Assembly: GCA_017618715.1 (NCBI GenBank)
Contig: JAFZTS010000079.1
Span: 37,667-101,666 of the forward strand
Length of the DNA: 64,000 nucleotides
Direction of reading: 5' to 3'
Source of the DNA: Bacteroidales bacterium
GTDB lineage: Bacteria; Bacteroidota; Bacteroidia; Bacteroidales; UBA3663
The position numbers and the translations under genes are program-made. Under the pieces are notes generated by a model that did not search any database, was not told where the DNA came from, and was given only the letters and a program-made list of their open reading frames with translations. Numbering within the stretch: position 1 is the first letter of the stretch; every line of letters starts with the position of its first letter. Positions 1 through 8,105 of the stretch are shown here, in pieces.

Positions 1-403
1 TTGTCGCCTCATCGTAGGAAATATGTTCGAGCGCAATCTTTTCGCATCGCTTGGGCTGGCTGTCGCGCTCCGAAAGGAGCAACGTGCCACGGCAGTCGTA
101 ATAGCTGATGGCACCTGTCTTGCTGTCGATACGTACCTGCAGGCTGTCGGAAGTGAGTACAAATTGCCCCTCAGCCTCCTCAAGCCGCACCCTGACGGGA
201 TGGCTCAAGGCCTCAGGAAGAACGACCGTGGTCTTGTTATCCACGAAATCACTGTTCTCCGACAATCGCACACGCACAATGTCCGCTTCGGGGAACTCCA
301 CACGAAGCAAACCCTGCTCGGTTTGATACTCAAAGCAAGTGATCGACTCGGTGCAAGCGGCAAGCAGCAATGCTGCACCACAAAGGATTGGAAACAATTT
401 CAT
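1..403 (-). CDS. Glycoside hydrolase family 31-like lipoprotein (N-terminal part, runs off left edge)
   Basis: Only the first 134 codons are in the window. The protein starts MKLFPILCGAALLLAAC, a lipoprotein signal peptide with lipobox LAAC, so the enzyme should be anchored in the periplasm or on the surface. The following region (VRVRLSENSDFVDNK, then a hydrophobic strand pattern ending in VRIDSKTGAISYYD) resembles the N-terminal beta-sandwich of GH31 enzymes such as alpha-xylosidases and alpha-glucosidases. The catalytic barrel lies beyond the edge, so the family call is inference from this domain and from the position right after a SusC/SusD pair. It is separated from susD by a spacer holding 9-bp repeats and a hairpin that could reduce read-through. 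Confidence 0.6.
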   Translation of the reverse strand, partial: MKLFPILCGAALLLAACTESITCFEYQTEQGLLRVEFPEADIVRVRLSENSDFVDNKTTVVLPEALSHPVRVRLEEAEGQFVLTSDSLQVRIDSKTGAISYYDCRGTLLLSERDSQPKRCEKIALEHISYDEAT

Positions 404-440
404 GACTGAGCGTTTATTTAGGAATCGGAATCATCAGAGT

Positions 441-485
441 ACTCCGAGTAATCAGATTACTCCGATCATTCCGAGCACTCCGAAA
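441..485. repeat. 9-bp tandem repeats, ACTCCGANN family
   Basis: Five consecutive 9-base units (ACTCCGAGT, AATCAGATT, ACTCCGATC, ATTCCGAGC, ACTCCGAAA) lie in the spacer between the susD-like gene and the GH31-like gene. The same unit family makes up the spacer at 26960-26995, over 26 kb away. Confidence 0.8.
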
Positions 486-519
486 AACACAGGCTCCCCC
501 GTCCGCAGACAGGGGAGCC
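483..519 (-). terminator. Hairpin terminator after the SusD gene
   Basis: Read on the minus strand, GGCTCCCC (from 519) and GGGGAGCC (to 492) form an 8-bp GC-rich stem with a 12-base loop, followed by TGTGTTTTTCGG. It sits 12 bases after the susD stop codon. It may stop or attenuate transcription before the GH31-like gene. Confidence 0.6.
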
Positions 520-530
520 CAGCAATAGGA

Positions 531-2141
531 TTACTTGGACTGTGGGATAGGATTCTGCACAAGGGCAGGATTGCTGTCGAGGTCGCCCTGTGGAATCAGG
601 AAGAGGAAGCTCTTCTGGGGCTTGAAGAGAGGCTCGGCAGAATCGAAGTAGCTGAGCTTGTCGGCAAAGCCACGGGCGAGCTTCGCAGCCGAACGGTCGG
701 CAAGCACATCGCGACGCAGTTCGTCGAAGAAGATCTTACCCTCACCCACGAACTCGAAACGACGCTGGTTGAAGATCTCCTCGTCAATCTCGGCCTGGCT
801 GCCGCTGAATGGCGCGAGACCTGCACGCTGACGCACCTGGTTGAGGCATTCGATGCCCGAGCCTGCATTCAGGATGTTGGCTGCCTCGGCATAGTTGAGC
901 AGCACCTCAGCATAGCGGATGATGGGGAAGTTGGCATTGGGACGCTGCAGCGAAGCATCGGTGTGCTGGTCGAAATACTTGCAGTTGAAGACGCAGGTGT
1001 GCTCCACGTTGCGGTCGTTGGTGATGTAGGGCTCCCAATGCAGGGTATTCGGATTGAAAGTGTGCGCAGTGCCGTCGTTCTCCTCGAAGTAGGTCAGGAA
1101 CACATCGGCACGCTTGTCACCATTGGCCAGCATCTCGGTGTAGATATAGGGCGAAACGCCCATACGCGAATACTGGTAGCAGCCCATGTAGTTCGAATAG
1201 GTGCGACCCAGTCCGAAACGGATATGCATACCGTTGTTCTGGCTCTGTGCTGCCGAATACTGAAGCTCGAAGACCGACTCCTTGCAGTTCTTGGCACCGC
1301 TCTCGTTGAACCAGTAGAACTGATCCACGTAGTTGTCCATCAGTCCATAGACGCCGCTATCAATCACCTTCTTGCTGTAGTCGCGAGCTTGGGTGTAATA
1401 ATCGGACTGGCTGGCTGTTTCGCCATTCACATCGGCCATCGAGGCACGAAGCAGATAAACCTCGCCGAGGGCAGCCTGTGCAGCTCCCTTCGAAGCACGC
1501 CAAACGTCGTAGCCGCTGGTGCCGCGTACGGGCAGCAAGGCCTCAGCCTCCTTGAAGTCGGAGATGATCTGGTCGTAAGTCTCGCTGTAGGTCGAACGTG
1601 CAAGCTCCAGGTTCTCCACACCATTGGTATAGGTGAGTGGCAAAGCGAGGGCACCGAAGCAACGTGCCATCGAGAAGAACGCATAACCACGCAGGAAGTA
1701 GGCCTGTCCCTTGATGTGGTTGCGTGCCTCTTCGCTCATCTCCACGTTATCAACGCGGCCAAGCACGATGTTGGCACGGTTCACGGCCTCGTAGCAAGCG
1801 GCCCAGATGCGGTGAACGCCGTTCGAAGCCGAGGCATTCTGCACACCGTCCCACTTGTTGATGAGCTCCATGTTGTTCTTGTTATAGGTAGGCACGGCCT
1901 GGTCGGTGAGCAGCTCGATCTGAGCCAGATAGAGCTGGCTGTTGGCATTGTACATGTTACGATAGCGGTTATAGACGCCCGCCAGCGTAGCATCAATCTC
2001 TTCCTCTGTATTGTAGAACGAGGCCGGGTCGATAAAGGTATAGGGATGTTCATCGAGGTCGCTGCAACTGGTCAACGACATGCCGCCCAGCATCGTGGTT
2101 GCAAGTATTGCACCTGCGATAATATATTTGATAGTCTTCAT
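531..2141 (-). CDS. SusD/RagB-family surface glycan-binding lipoprotein
   Basis: 536 residues, normal for the SusD family. The N-terminus has a signal peptide with lipobox LTSC (about residues 23-26) followed by SDLDEHPYTFIDPASFYNTEEE, the typical SusD start in which helical TPR-like repeats begin. A C-terminal region with RYAEVLLNYAEAAN and RRFEFVGEGKIFFDELRR is diagnostic of the family. SusD proteins cap the SusC pore at the cell surface and capture oligosaccharides. It follows its SusC partner on the same strand after a 66-base spacer and precedes a GH31-like gene, so the three form one polysaccharide utilisation locus. Substrate is not readable from sequence; GH31 suggests alpha-linked glycosides. 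Confidence 0.95.
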   Translation of the reverse strand: MKTIKYIIAGAILATTMLGGMSLTSCSDLDEHPYTFIDPASFYNTEEEIDATLAGVYNRYRNMYNANSQLYLAQIELLTDQAVPTYNKNNMELINKWDGVQNASASNGVHRIWAACYEAVNRANIVLGRVDNVEMSEEARNHIKGQAYFLRGYAFFSMARCFGALALPLTYTNGVENLELARSTYSETYDQIISDFKEAEALLPVRGTSGYDVWRASKGAAQAALGEVYLLRASMADVNGETASQSDYYTQARDYSKKVIDSGVYGLMDNYVDQFYWFNESGAKNCKESVFELQYSAAQSQNNGMHIRFGLGRTYSNYMGCYQYSRMGVSPYIYTEMLANGDKRADVFLTYFEENDGTAHTFNPNTLHWEPYITNDRNVEHTCVFNCKYFDQHTDASLQRPNANFPIIRYAEVLLNYAEAANILNAGSGIECLNQVRQRAGLAPFSGSQAEIDEEIFNQRRFEFVGEGKIFFDELRRDVLADRSAAKLARGFADKLSYFDSAEPLFKPQKSFLFLIPQGDLDSNPALVQNPIPQSK

Positions 2142-2159
2142 AATTCTTTTTATTTTAAA

Positions 2160-2201
2160 GGGCCTTTAAGGGGAGTAAAAGGGCTTTTAAGGGGAGTAAA
2201 A
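2160..2201. repeat. 21-bp tandem repeat in the SusC-SusD spacer
   Basis: Two nearly identical 21-base units (GGGCCTTTAAGGGGAGTAAAA and a copy with one change) end a few bases before the susC stop codon at 2208-2210. They occupy most of the 66-base spacer. Confidence 0.85.
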
Positions 2202-2207
2202 GGGACA

Positions 2208-5200
2208 TTAGAATTTCGCATTGATGCCAAACATGATGGTCCTTGCGAATGGGTTCGAAACGTCGCCGTTCTCAGGATTGTAGCCTGTATGGTTGGCCCA
2301 AGCTGCCACGTTCTGGAAGTTCACGTTGACGGTGAGTTCCTTCACTGCCTGTACCTTCATCAGCTTGCCGAAGTTGTAGCTGAGCTGTACGTTCTTCAGG
2401 AGGAAGTAAGCCCAGTCGCCGTTGGTGCGGTCGCTCAGGAAGATGCCCTTGGCACCTGCCGACGGATGGTCGCCACCGGGGTTGCTTGTTGGGTCGAACA
2501 TATCCTCGTATGCATCGCGGGTAGGAATACCGAGGGTGTTGCGCACGCCGTTATCTACCCAAAGGCTGTAGCTGCCCGTATCCTGCATACCGATGCGCCA
2601 TGCGCTCGATGTGCCCGTGCCGCGATAGCCGCTATGCTCTGCACCGATGATCGAAGCATACTTGAATGCACCCTGTCCATAAACGCTGAGGGTGAGGTCC
2701 TTGTAGCTCACGTTGAGGTTGAAGCCATAGAAGTGCTTGGGCTCGATCGAACCGATGCTCTGGCAGTCGTTCACGCTGATCTGGCCATCGCCGTTCACGT
2801 CCTCATACATTTCCGAGCCGATGTGCGCCGTTCCCTTCACGCCAGGCACGGCAGCCACGTAGGCATCGAGCTGTTCCTGCGTCTTGATGATACCGAGCGA
2901 ATGACGGGCATATACGGCATTGACGGGCTCACCCACCTGGAGGAGGGAGACGATACCCGTGGTTGTCGAACCGTCGTTGACCACGACACGCTCCACATCG
3001 TTGTAAAGCTCCTTGATCTCGTTGGTGTTGAAGGTGTAGTTCACGCCGAAGTTCACCAGCCAATCCTTGTTCTTGAAGATATCGGCATTGGCAGCCACCT
3101 CGATACCATGGTTGCCCACCTTGCCGATATTGCTCAGCACGGACGAGAATCCCGAAGTCGATGGGATAGGTACGTTGTAAAGCAGGTCGGTGGTCGTACG
3201 GGTATAGTAATCAAATGTGAAGTTGATGCGATTGTAGAGCTGCAGTTCCAAGCCGGCATCCAGCTGTTTGGTGCGCTCCCACTTCAGCTTCGAATTGCCT
3301 ACCGACTCGTAGTAGCCGAGTATCGGACCCGTGCCATCGGTATAGTTGGCATCGCCGGTGCTTGTGCTGAGTTTCGAAAGGGAATTGTAGTTACCGATCT
3401 CCTGGTTACCGGTCACGCCATACGAAAAGCGCAGCTTCAGGTTGGTGATGGCATCGTTGTCCTTGAGGAAATCCTCGTTGCTTACGCGCCAACCCAGGCC
3501 GACCGATGGGAAGGTACCGAACTTGTTGTCGTCGCCGAAACGGGAAGAACCGTCGAAACGCACGGTGGCTGTGAGCAGATACTTGTCGGCGTAATTGTAG
3601 GCCGCACGTGCTGTCCACGATATCAGGCGGTTGCTGTAGTAGTTGCTGCTGGCCGAAAGGGTGGCTTGATCCACGCCCGAGAAGTTGAATGCCTGCAGAT
3701 TCATGTCGGCAAACGAGCCGCTCATCGACGAGGTGTTGTACTTGTAGTCCTGCCAGGAATATACGCCCGTCACGGTGAGATGATGCTCACCCCACTTGTT
3801 GGTGTAGGTGATGATGTTATCCATCAGCTTCGAACGGTTGCGAGCCCAAGTGTGTGAGCCAGTACCGGTCTCGATGGCATTGCCGATCGATTTGGCATCC
3901 TGGTTGCCTGCCCAGTAGTAGCGGTTGATGTTCTTCACATCGTAGCCGATATTGAGGCGATAGTTGAGGTGCTTGGTGAAATCGACCTGCAGGAAGAAGT
4001 CGCCGAGGAAGCGTACGCTCTTCTGGTTGTTGGTCTGGTTGGCCATCGTGGCAAGCGGGTTGAACCAGTCGCCATGGTTCACGATGTTGTACGAACCGTC
4101 GGCGTTATAGACGGGATCGGTGGGCCAGCCCCAGCGGAAGATGTCGTTGGTCACGCTCATGTCGTAGGTCAGGTCCGAGCCTATCCTGTCGGTGGTCGAA
4201 GTGGTGAGCTGCATGCTCGAACCGATGGTGATCCACTTGTTGAACTTGTGCTGCAGGTTGTTGTGGATCGTGAACTTCTCGTACTCGGTGCCCTTGATCA
4301 GACCTTCCTGGTCATAGTAGCCAGCCGAGAACATGTAGTTGGTGCCTCCAGCCGAGCCGTCGAAGGTCACGCCATAGTCCTGCGTGAGCGACGATTTGCT
4401 GATCACCTCCTCCTGCCAGTTCACGTTCGTTACCGAATAGCCGTTGGGGAAGGGATTGGCCGAACCCTGTGCGGCAGCGGCCTTGGTCATATAGTCGATG
4501 AAGTCGTCACCCGTCACGGTGTCGAGCAGGCGGTAGCGCATGTTCACGGCCGTGCTGGCATGTACGCTTAGGTTCTTGCGGCCCTCCGAGCCCTTCTTCG
4601 TCGTGATCATCACCACGCCATTGGCGCCACGCGAACCGTAGATGGCCGTGGCCGAAGCGTCCTTCAGGATCTCGATGGCCTCGATGTCGGCGGCATTGAT
4701 GTCGTTCAGGTCGCCATCGACGAGGGCAAAGCCATCCACCACATAAAGCGGGTCATTGCCCGAATTGATCGAAGCCGTACCACGGATACGCAGCGTTGGC
4801 GTCTCGCCGGGACGCAGGTTGTTGAAGACGGCCAGACCCGACGACTTGCCCTGCAGGGCTTCGAGCGGGTTGGCGGCAAGGGTCGAGGTGATGGCTTCCG
4901 AACGAAGCGAGGTGGTCGAGCCTGTCAGGTCGCTCTTGCGCATCGTACCGTAACCGACCACTACCACGTCGTCGAGCAGCTCGGCATCCTCCACGAGGAC
5001 AACCCTCACGGTCGGAGCCGCCTTGACGGTCTGCGAAGCATAACCGACGAAGGAGATTTCGAGTGTTGAACCCGAGGCAACCTTCAGCACGAAGTTTCCG
5101 TCAATGTCGGTGTTGATACCATTGGTCGAACCACGTTCCAGGACACTGGCGCCTGCTACGGGTTCTCCATTCTCATCGACCACCGTACCCGTGACGGTAA

Positions 5201-5318
5201 TCTGATCGGCCGGAGCCACGGCTGCGGCAACGGCTGGTTCTGCGGCATTGGCAGCAAAGGGCATAGCAAGCCCCGCTGTGAACAAAGCCGCAGCTGTAAA
5301 CAAAGTGAATTTCTTCAT
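2208..5318 (-). CDS. SusC/RagA-family TonB-dependent outer membrane transporter
   Basis: 1036 residues from the ATG at 5316-5318. That start gives a clean signal peptide (MKKFTLFTAAALFTAGLAMPFAANA); the longer frame to 5405 would overlap the upstream DUF1810 gene and has no signal-like N-terminus. After the signal comes a carboxypeptidase-regulatory-like domain (TVTGTVVDENGEPVAGASV), a TonB box region and plug starting near VVVGYGTMRKSDLTG, then a long barrel ending in GINAKF with the usual C-terminal aromatic residue. SusC proteins import oligosaccharides across the outer membrane using TonB energy. It is the first gene of the SusC-SusD-GH31 unit. No clear TAnnTTTG box is visible directly upstream. 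Confidence 0.95.
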   Translation of the reverse strand: MKKFTLFTAAALFTAGLAMPFAANAAEPAVAAAVAPADQITVTGTVVDENGEPVAGASVLERGSTNGINTDIDGNFVLKVASGSTLEISFVGYASQTVKAAPTVRVVLVEDAELLDDVVVVGYGTMRKSDLTGSTTSLRSEAITSTLAANPLEALQGKSSGLAVFNNLRPGETPTLRIRGTASINSGNDPLYVVDGFALVDGDLNDINAADIEAIEILKDASATAIYGSRGANGVVMITTKKGSEGRKNLSVHASTAVNMRYRLLDTVTGDDFIDYMTKAAAAQGSANPFPNGYSVTNVNWQEEVISKSSLTQDYGVTFDGSAGGTNYMFSAGYYDQEGLIKGTEYEKFTIHNNLQHKFNKWITIGSSMQLTTSTTDRIGSDLTYDMSVTNDIFRWGWPTDPVYNADGSYNIVNHGDWFNPLATMANQTNNQKSVRFLGDFFLQVDFTKHLNYRLNIGYDVKNINRYYWAGNQDAKSIGNAIETGTGSHTWARNRSKLMDNIITYTNKWGEHHLTVTGVYSWQDYKYNTSSMSGSFADMNLQAFNFSGVDQATLSASSNYYSNRLISWTARAAYNYADKYLLTATVRFDGSSRFGDDNKFGTFPSVGLGWRVSNEDFLKDNDAITNLKLRFSYGVTGNQEIGNYNSLSKLSTSTGDANYTDGTGPILGYYESVGNSKLKWERTKQLDAGLELQLYNRINFTFDYYTRTTTDLLYNVPIPSTSGFSSVLSNIGKVGNHGIEVAANADIFKNKDWLVNFGVNYTFNTNEIKELYNDVERVVVNDGSTTTGIVSLLQVGEPVNAVYARHSLGIIKTQEQLDAYVAAVPGVKGTAHIGSEMYEDVNGDGQISVNDCQSIGSIEPKHFYGFNLNVSYKDLTLSVYGQGAFKYASIIGAEHSGYRGTGTSSAWRIGMQDTGSYSLWVDNGVRNTLGIPTRDAYEDMFDPTSNPGGDHPSAGAKGIFLSDRTNGDWAYFLLKNVQLSYNFGKLMKVQAVKELTVNVNFQNVAAWANHTGYNPENGDVSNPFARTIMFGINAKF

Positions 5319-5377
5319 AGTGTTAAAAATGTTATATAGTGTGTTAAGTGTAGGTTCAAATCCTCTACTGTGTGTGC

Positions 5378-5809
5378 TTAGATCATCGATAGTGTGAGTC
5401 GGCAACGATGTCCGTCGAAGAACGTGTCGAGCACCTCGCCGAAGATGTCGTCGGGCGAAGCTGCATCAAACAGCGTCATCGACGACTGAAGCTTCATGGC
5501 ATCAATCTCCCATCCCATCAGCACTTCGACGGGCTCACCTGCGTTCTCAAGCACGGCTTCGGTAATCTCGCGAAGGCGTGGGCACAGCACCTCATGTGCC
5601 AGATAAGCCTTCGCTTCTTCGAGTCCACTGATACCAAAGAAATCGGAATTGGGGCTACGTCCCAGGCCCCTCATTTGCGGGAAGATGTACCAGATCCAAT
5701 GGCCACGTTTCTCCCCCGCACGCATCTCGGCAAGCGCCTGCCGATAGTCGCCAAGAGGTTCGGTGTCCTGTGCTTCAACGAATCGCTCCAAGTTGAACTT
5801 GTCTTCCAT
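5378..5809 (-). CDS. DUF1810 family protein
   Basis: 143 residues, full length for DUF1810. Characteristic stretches are LERFVEAQ near the start, RGHWIWYIFPQMRGLG (about residues 35-50) and LHSAFGISG-like SDFFGISGLEEAKAYL. The family is small, soluble and of unknown function, with a mostly helical fold predicted. It ends 60 bases upstream of the SusC start on the same strand, so co-transcription is possible, but a functional link is not evident. A promoter-like box lies 35 bases upstream and the 41-bp repeat array further upstream. Confidence 0.85.
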   Translation of the reverse strand: MEDKFNLERFVEAQDTEPLGDYRQALAEMRAGEKRGHWIWYIFPQMRGLGRSPNSDFFGISGLEEAKAYLAHEVLCPRLREITEAVLENAGEPVEVLMGWEIDAMKLQSSMTLFDAASPDDIFGEVLDTFFDGHRCRLTLSMI

Positions 5810-5843
5810 GTCTTTCAGTGTATAAAATATGTGTTAAGCGGTG

Positions 5844-5851
5844 CAAATATA
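5844..5851 (-). promoter_or_regulatory. -7 box of the DUF1810 gene
   Basis: TATATTTG on the minus strand matches the Bacteroidetes -7 consensus TAnnTTTG. No good TTTG lies 20 bases further upstream, so the -33 element is weak or absent. Confidence 0.5.
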
Positions 5852-6111
5852 CGAATAAAATATGAAATGAGCATCACATTGGGCTAAAAAAATACAATAT
5901 TTCCCACTATTTACGGCATTTATGCTCAAAAACTTGCTCAAAACCACCCATATTTCCACTATCATCGCTCCATTTCTACAAAACGAAGTGCGACAACCCG
6001 AGTTATCGCACCTTCTCATTCTCCATAGCCAAAAACACTATGTCTGAAATCAAATACAAAGCAGAGAACACGCTCCGAATGAATGATAACCAATCTCAAT
6101 CTCAAATAGAT

Positions 6112-6420
6112 CAATCTCGGCCAACATTGTGCTATTACGAAAATTATTGGAACAATCTCGGCCAACATTGTGCTATTACGAAATTTATCGGCACAATCTC
6201 GGCCAACATTGTGCTATTGCGAAAATTATTGGAACAATCTCGGCCAACATTGTGCTATTGCGAAAATTATTGGCACAATCTCGGCCAACATTGTGCTATT
6301 GCGAAAATTATTGGCACAATCTTGGCCAACATTGTGCTATTGCGAAAGTTATTGGAACAATCTTGGCCAACATTGTGCTATTGCGGAAATTATCGGCACA
6401 ATCTCGGCCAACATTGTGCC
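6112..6420. repeat. 41-bp tandem hairpin array 1
   Basis: Seven complete 41-base units start at 6112, 6153, 6194, 6235, 6276, 6317 and 6358, followed by a 22-base partial unit at 6399. The 18-base core GGCCAACATTGTGCTATT is identical in all seven. Units with the ending ATTGGCA or ATCGGCA form a stem GCACAAT/ATTGTGC around a 10-base loop. The unit lacks stop codons in all three forward frames, so long open frames with repeated peptides appear here. I treat these as by-products and see no gene in 5810-6487, a stretch that otherwise holds the DUF1810 promoter and a terminator-like hairpin. Confidence 0.95.
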
Positions 6421-6436
6421 AAATACAAAATAGAAT

Positions 6437-6460
6437 GACCAACCCATATGCGGATTGGCC
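6437..6460 (-). terminator. Terminator-like hairpin after the methyltransferase gene
   Basis: On the minus strand GGCCAATCC and GGGTTGGTC pair over 9 positions (two G-T) around a 6-base loop, followed by ATTCTATTTTG. It lies between the methyltransferase stop and array 1. Confidence 0.4.
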
Positions 6461-6487
6461 ATTTTTCAATAGTAGCACTGGAAAAAC

Positions 6488-7288
6488 TCACCTCTTAAGC
6501 AAATAGAAGCAGGAAGTGGTGAAGAAATTGCGCACCCAGGGGATATGGGCGATGAAAGACCACAATCGACGAGGACGGAGACCGAACTTCGTCTCGTAAT
6601 GCGGATTGATGAAATACAGGCGACGGTCAAGGACCTTGAAATCCACCTTCCTGCTCACTCGCTCGAAGAGCTCGATGGGTGTGCGCGTCTCCTTGATCTC
6701 GAGCATCTCCTTTACCGTGCCCTCCGACTCGCCCGCGCGTTGGAGTATCCAGCGATATAGGCCACGGGGCAACAAATGAAGGAAAGGACAATGTGACACA
6801 AGGCGGCTGCGGCAGTTCTGATGGTGACCGCCGAAAGGCATCTGCCATGCGGGGAACGACATGAATACCATCCCATCCCGTTTGACCAGACGACTTACCT
6901 TGCGCAGGAAACTCTCCTTGTCAAAAATGTGCTCAATCACGTCGTGGCACACCACCACGTCGAAAAATCCCTCCCCTACCGAATGGCCTGGGGATGGGCT
7001 TTCCGCCATCTCGAAGAAGTCCTGGCAGACGAAAAGACCCTCCAATCCCTTGGCGGCAAAACATTCCCTGGCTGCGACAATATTGTCCGATGCCAGGTCG
7101 ATACCCGTCACCTCGCATCCGCGTGCAGCAACGGGGGCAAGGTTGCCGCCTACGCCACAACCCACCTCCAGCACACGCACCCCCGGCACAAGCTGCCGAT
7201 GCTGCTCGATATAGGGGACAAAGAACTTCTCACTCGTTCGCGCCAGCTCGTCGAAATACTGCTGTCGCGTGATACTTCTTACAGGCAT
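6488..7288 (-). CDS. Class I SAM-dependent methyltransferase
   Basis: 266 residues. The SAM-binding motif I is VLEVGCGVGGNLAPVAARG (about residues 38-56), followed by VTGIDLASDNI (acidic end of strand 2) and VVCHDVIEHIFDKESFL, the UbiG/methyltransferase type 11 pattern. The C-terminal hundred residues carry basic and aromatic stretches (YRWILQRAG, LYFINPHYETKFGLRPRRLW) typical of methyltransferases from glycan or lipid clusters. Substrate is unknown. It is the last gene of the manC-argB-kinase-regulator run, 50 bases after the regulator. Confidence 0.85.
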   Translation of the reverse strand: MPVRSITRQQYFDELARTSEKFFVPYIEQHRQLVPGVRVLEVGCGVGGNLAPVAARGCEVTGIDLASDNIVAARECFAAKGLEGLFVCQDFFEMAESPSPGHSVGEGFFDVVVCHDVIEHIFDKESFLRKVSRLVKRDGMVFMSFPAWQMPFGGHHQNCRSRLVSHCPFLHLLPRGLYRWILQRAGESEGTVKEMLEIKETRTPIELFERVSRKVDFKVLDRRLYFINPHYETKFGLRPRRLWSFIAHIPWVRNFFTTSCFYLLKR

Positions 7289-7338
7289 TGTCTAATTTTT
7301 GAATATGGATAAAAAATAGGCTCGCACACCGACATGGG

Positions 7339-8070
7339 CTACAACGAGCGGGCATTGATGTAGTCGAGAAATGCCTGCTTGTAGCTGTCGCCGATGGGGA
7401 TGCTGACTTCACCGAAGATTATGCGTTGGCGGCTGATGTCGGTGACGCGGCTGAGGTTGACGATGAATGAGCGATGAACGCGCATGAAACGGTCGGAGGG
7501 CAGAACGTCCTCGACGCGCTTCATCGAGAGGAGCGGCATCAGGGGACGCTCGCTACCTTCGACGAAGAAGCGTACGTATTCGCCCATGCTTTCGATGTAC
7601 TTGATGTCGTCGAAACGGAGACGGACGATGCGATAGTCGTTCTTCACGAAGAAGCAGCCGTCTTGCTCGATGGCACTGGTGGGCTGGGGCACGAAGCCGT
7701 AGGCAGCGGTCTCGCTCTCGATGCGCAAGCGGGCACGATCGGCAGCGGCCTCAAGTTCCTTCAGTCCAAAAGGTTTGAGCAGGTAATCGACGGCTTGTAC
7801 CTTATAGCCATCGATGGCATAGTCGCTATATGCGGTGGTAAAGATGACTTTAGGTGGAAATTCAAGCGAACGCACGAAGTCAAGGCCGTTGAGGTCGGGC
7901 ATGTTGATATCGACAAACATCAGATCGACCTGGGTCTGTTGCAGGATTTCGAGTGCTTGTTGTGCATCGCGACAGCGTCCCACAAGTTCGAGGTAGGGTA
8001 CTTTGTTGATATATGATGCGATTTGCGCGAGCGCCAAGGGCTCGTCGTCAATGGCTATACAGCGGAGCAT
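7339..8070 (-). CDS. LytTR-family response regulator
   Basis: 243 residues. Receiver domain occupies about residues 1-120, with acidic pocket D8/D9, phospho-acceptor D54 in MFVDINMPDLNG, and the conserved K in LLKPFG near 105. The C-terminal LytTR DNA-binding domain (about 140-243) includes DIKYIESMGEYVRFF and RVHRSFIVNLSRV. Such regulators pair with LytS/YehU-type kinases, and the kinase gene lies directly upstream. The 24-base gap between them consists of heptamer repeats, including the kinase stop codon, so no normal leader is present. Targets are unknown. Confidence 0.95.
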   Translation of the reverse strand: MLRCIAIDDEPLALAQIASYINKVPYLELVGRCRDAQQALEILQQTQVDLMFVDINMPDLNGLDFVRSLEFPPKVIFTTAYSDYAIDGYKVQAVDYLLKPFGLKELEAAADRARLRIESETAAYGFVPQPTSAIEQDGCFFVKNDYRIVRLRFDDIKYIESMGEYVRFFVEGSERPLMPLLSMKRVEDVLPSDRFMRVHRSFIVNLSRVTDISRQRIIFGEVSIPIGDSYKQAFLDYINARSL

Positions 8071-8105
8071 GGGTTAGGGGTTAGGGGTTATGGGTTAGGG
8101 ATTAG
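8071..8105. repeat. Heptamer array GGGTTAG/GGGTTAT between kinase and regulator genes
   Basis: Five 7-base units (GGGTTAG, GGGTTAG, GGGTTAT, GGGTTAG, GGATTAG) directly abut the regulator start codon (8068-8070). The kinase stop codon (TTA at 8095-8097) lies inside the fourth unit. Confidence 0.9.

Noticed and set aside
339..3857. 1172-codon open frame on the plus strand
   Set aside because: It is antisense to the well-supported SusD and SusC genes and reflects codon bias.
6112..6420. CRISPR array
   Set aside because: Repeat and intervening sequence are both conserved, with no variable spacers, and there are no cas genes.
6040..6506. Three overlapping plus-strand open frames of 87-132 residues with repeated peptides such as NLGQHCAIAKIIGT
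   Set aside because: They arise because the 41-bp unit has no stop codon in any forward frame; the related array 2 has stops, and no promoter or signal supports translation.
8071..8105. Telomere-like GGGTTA repeats as a chromosome end or eukaryotic contamination
   Set aside because: Units are heptamers, variable and embedded between bacterial genes; similar arrays are at several internal loci.
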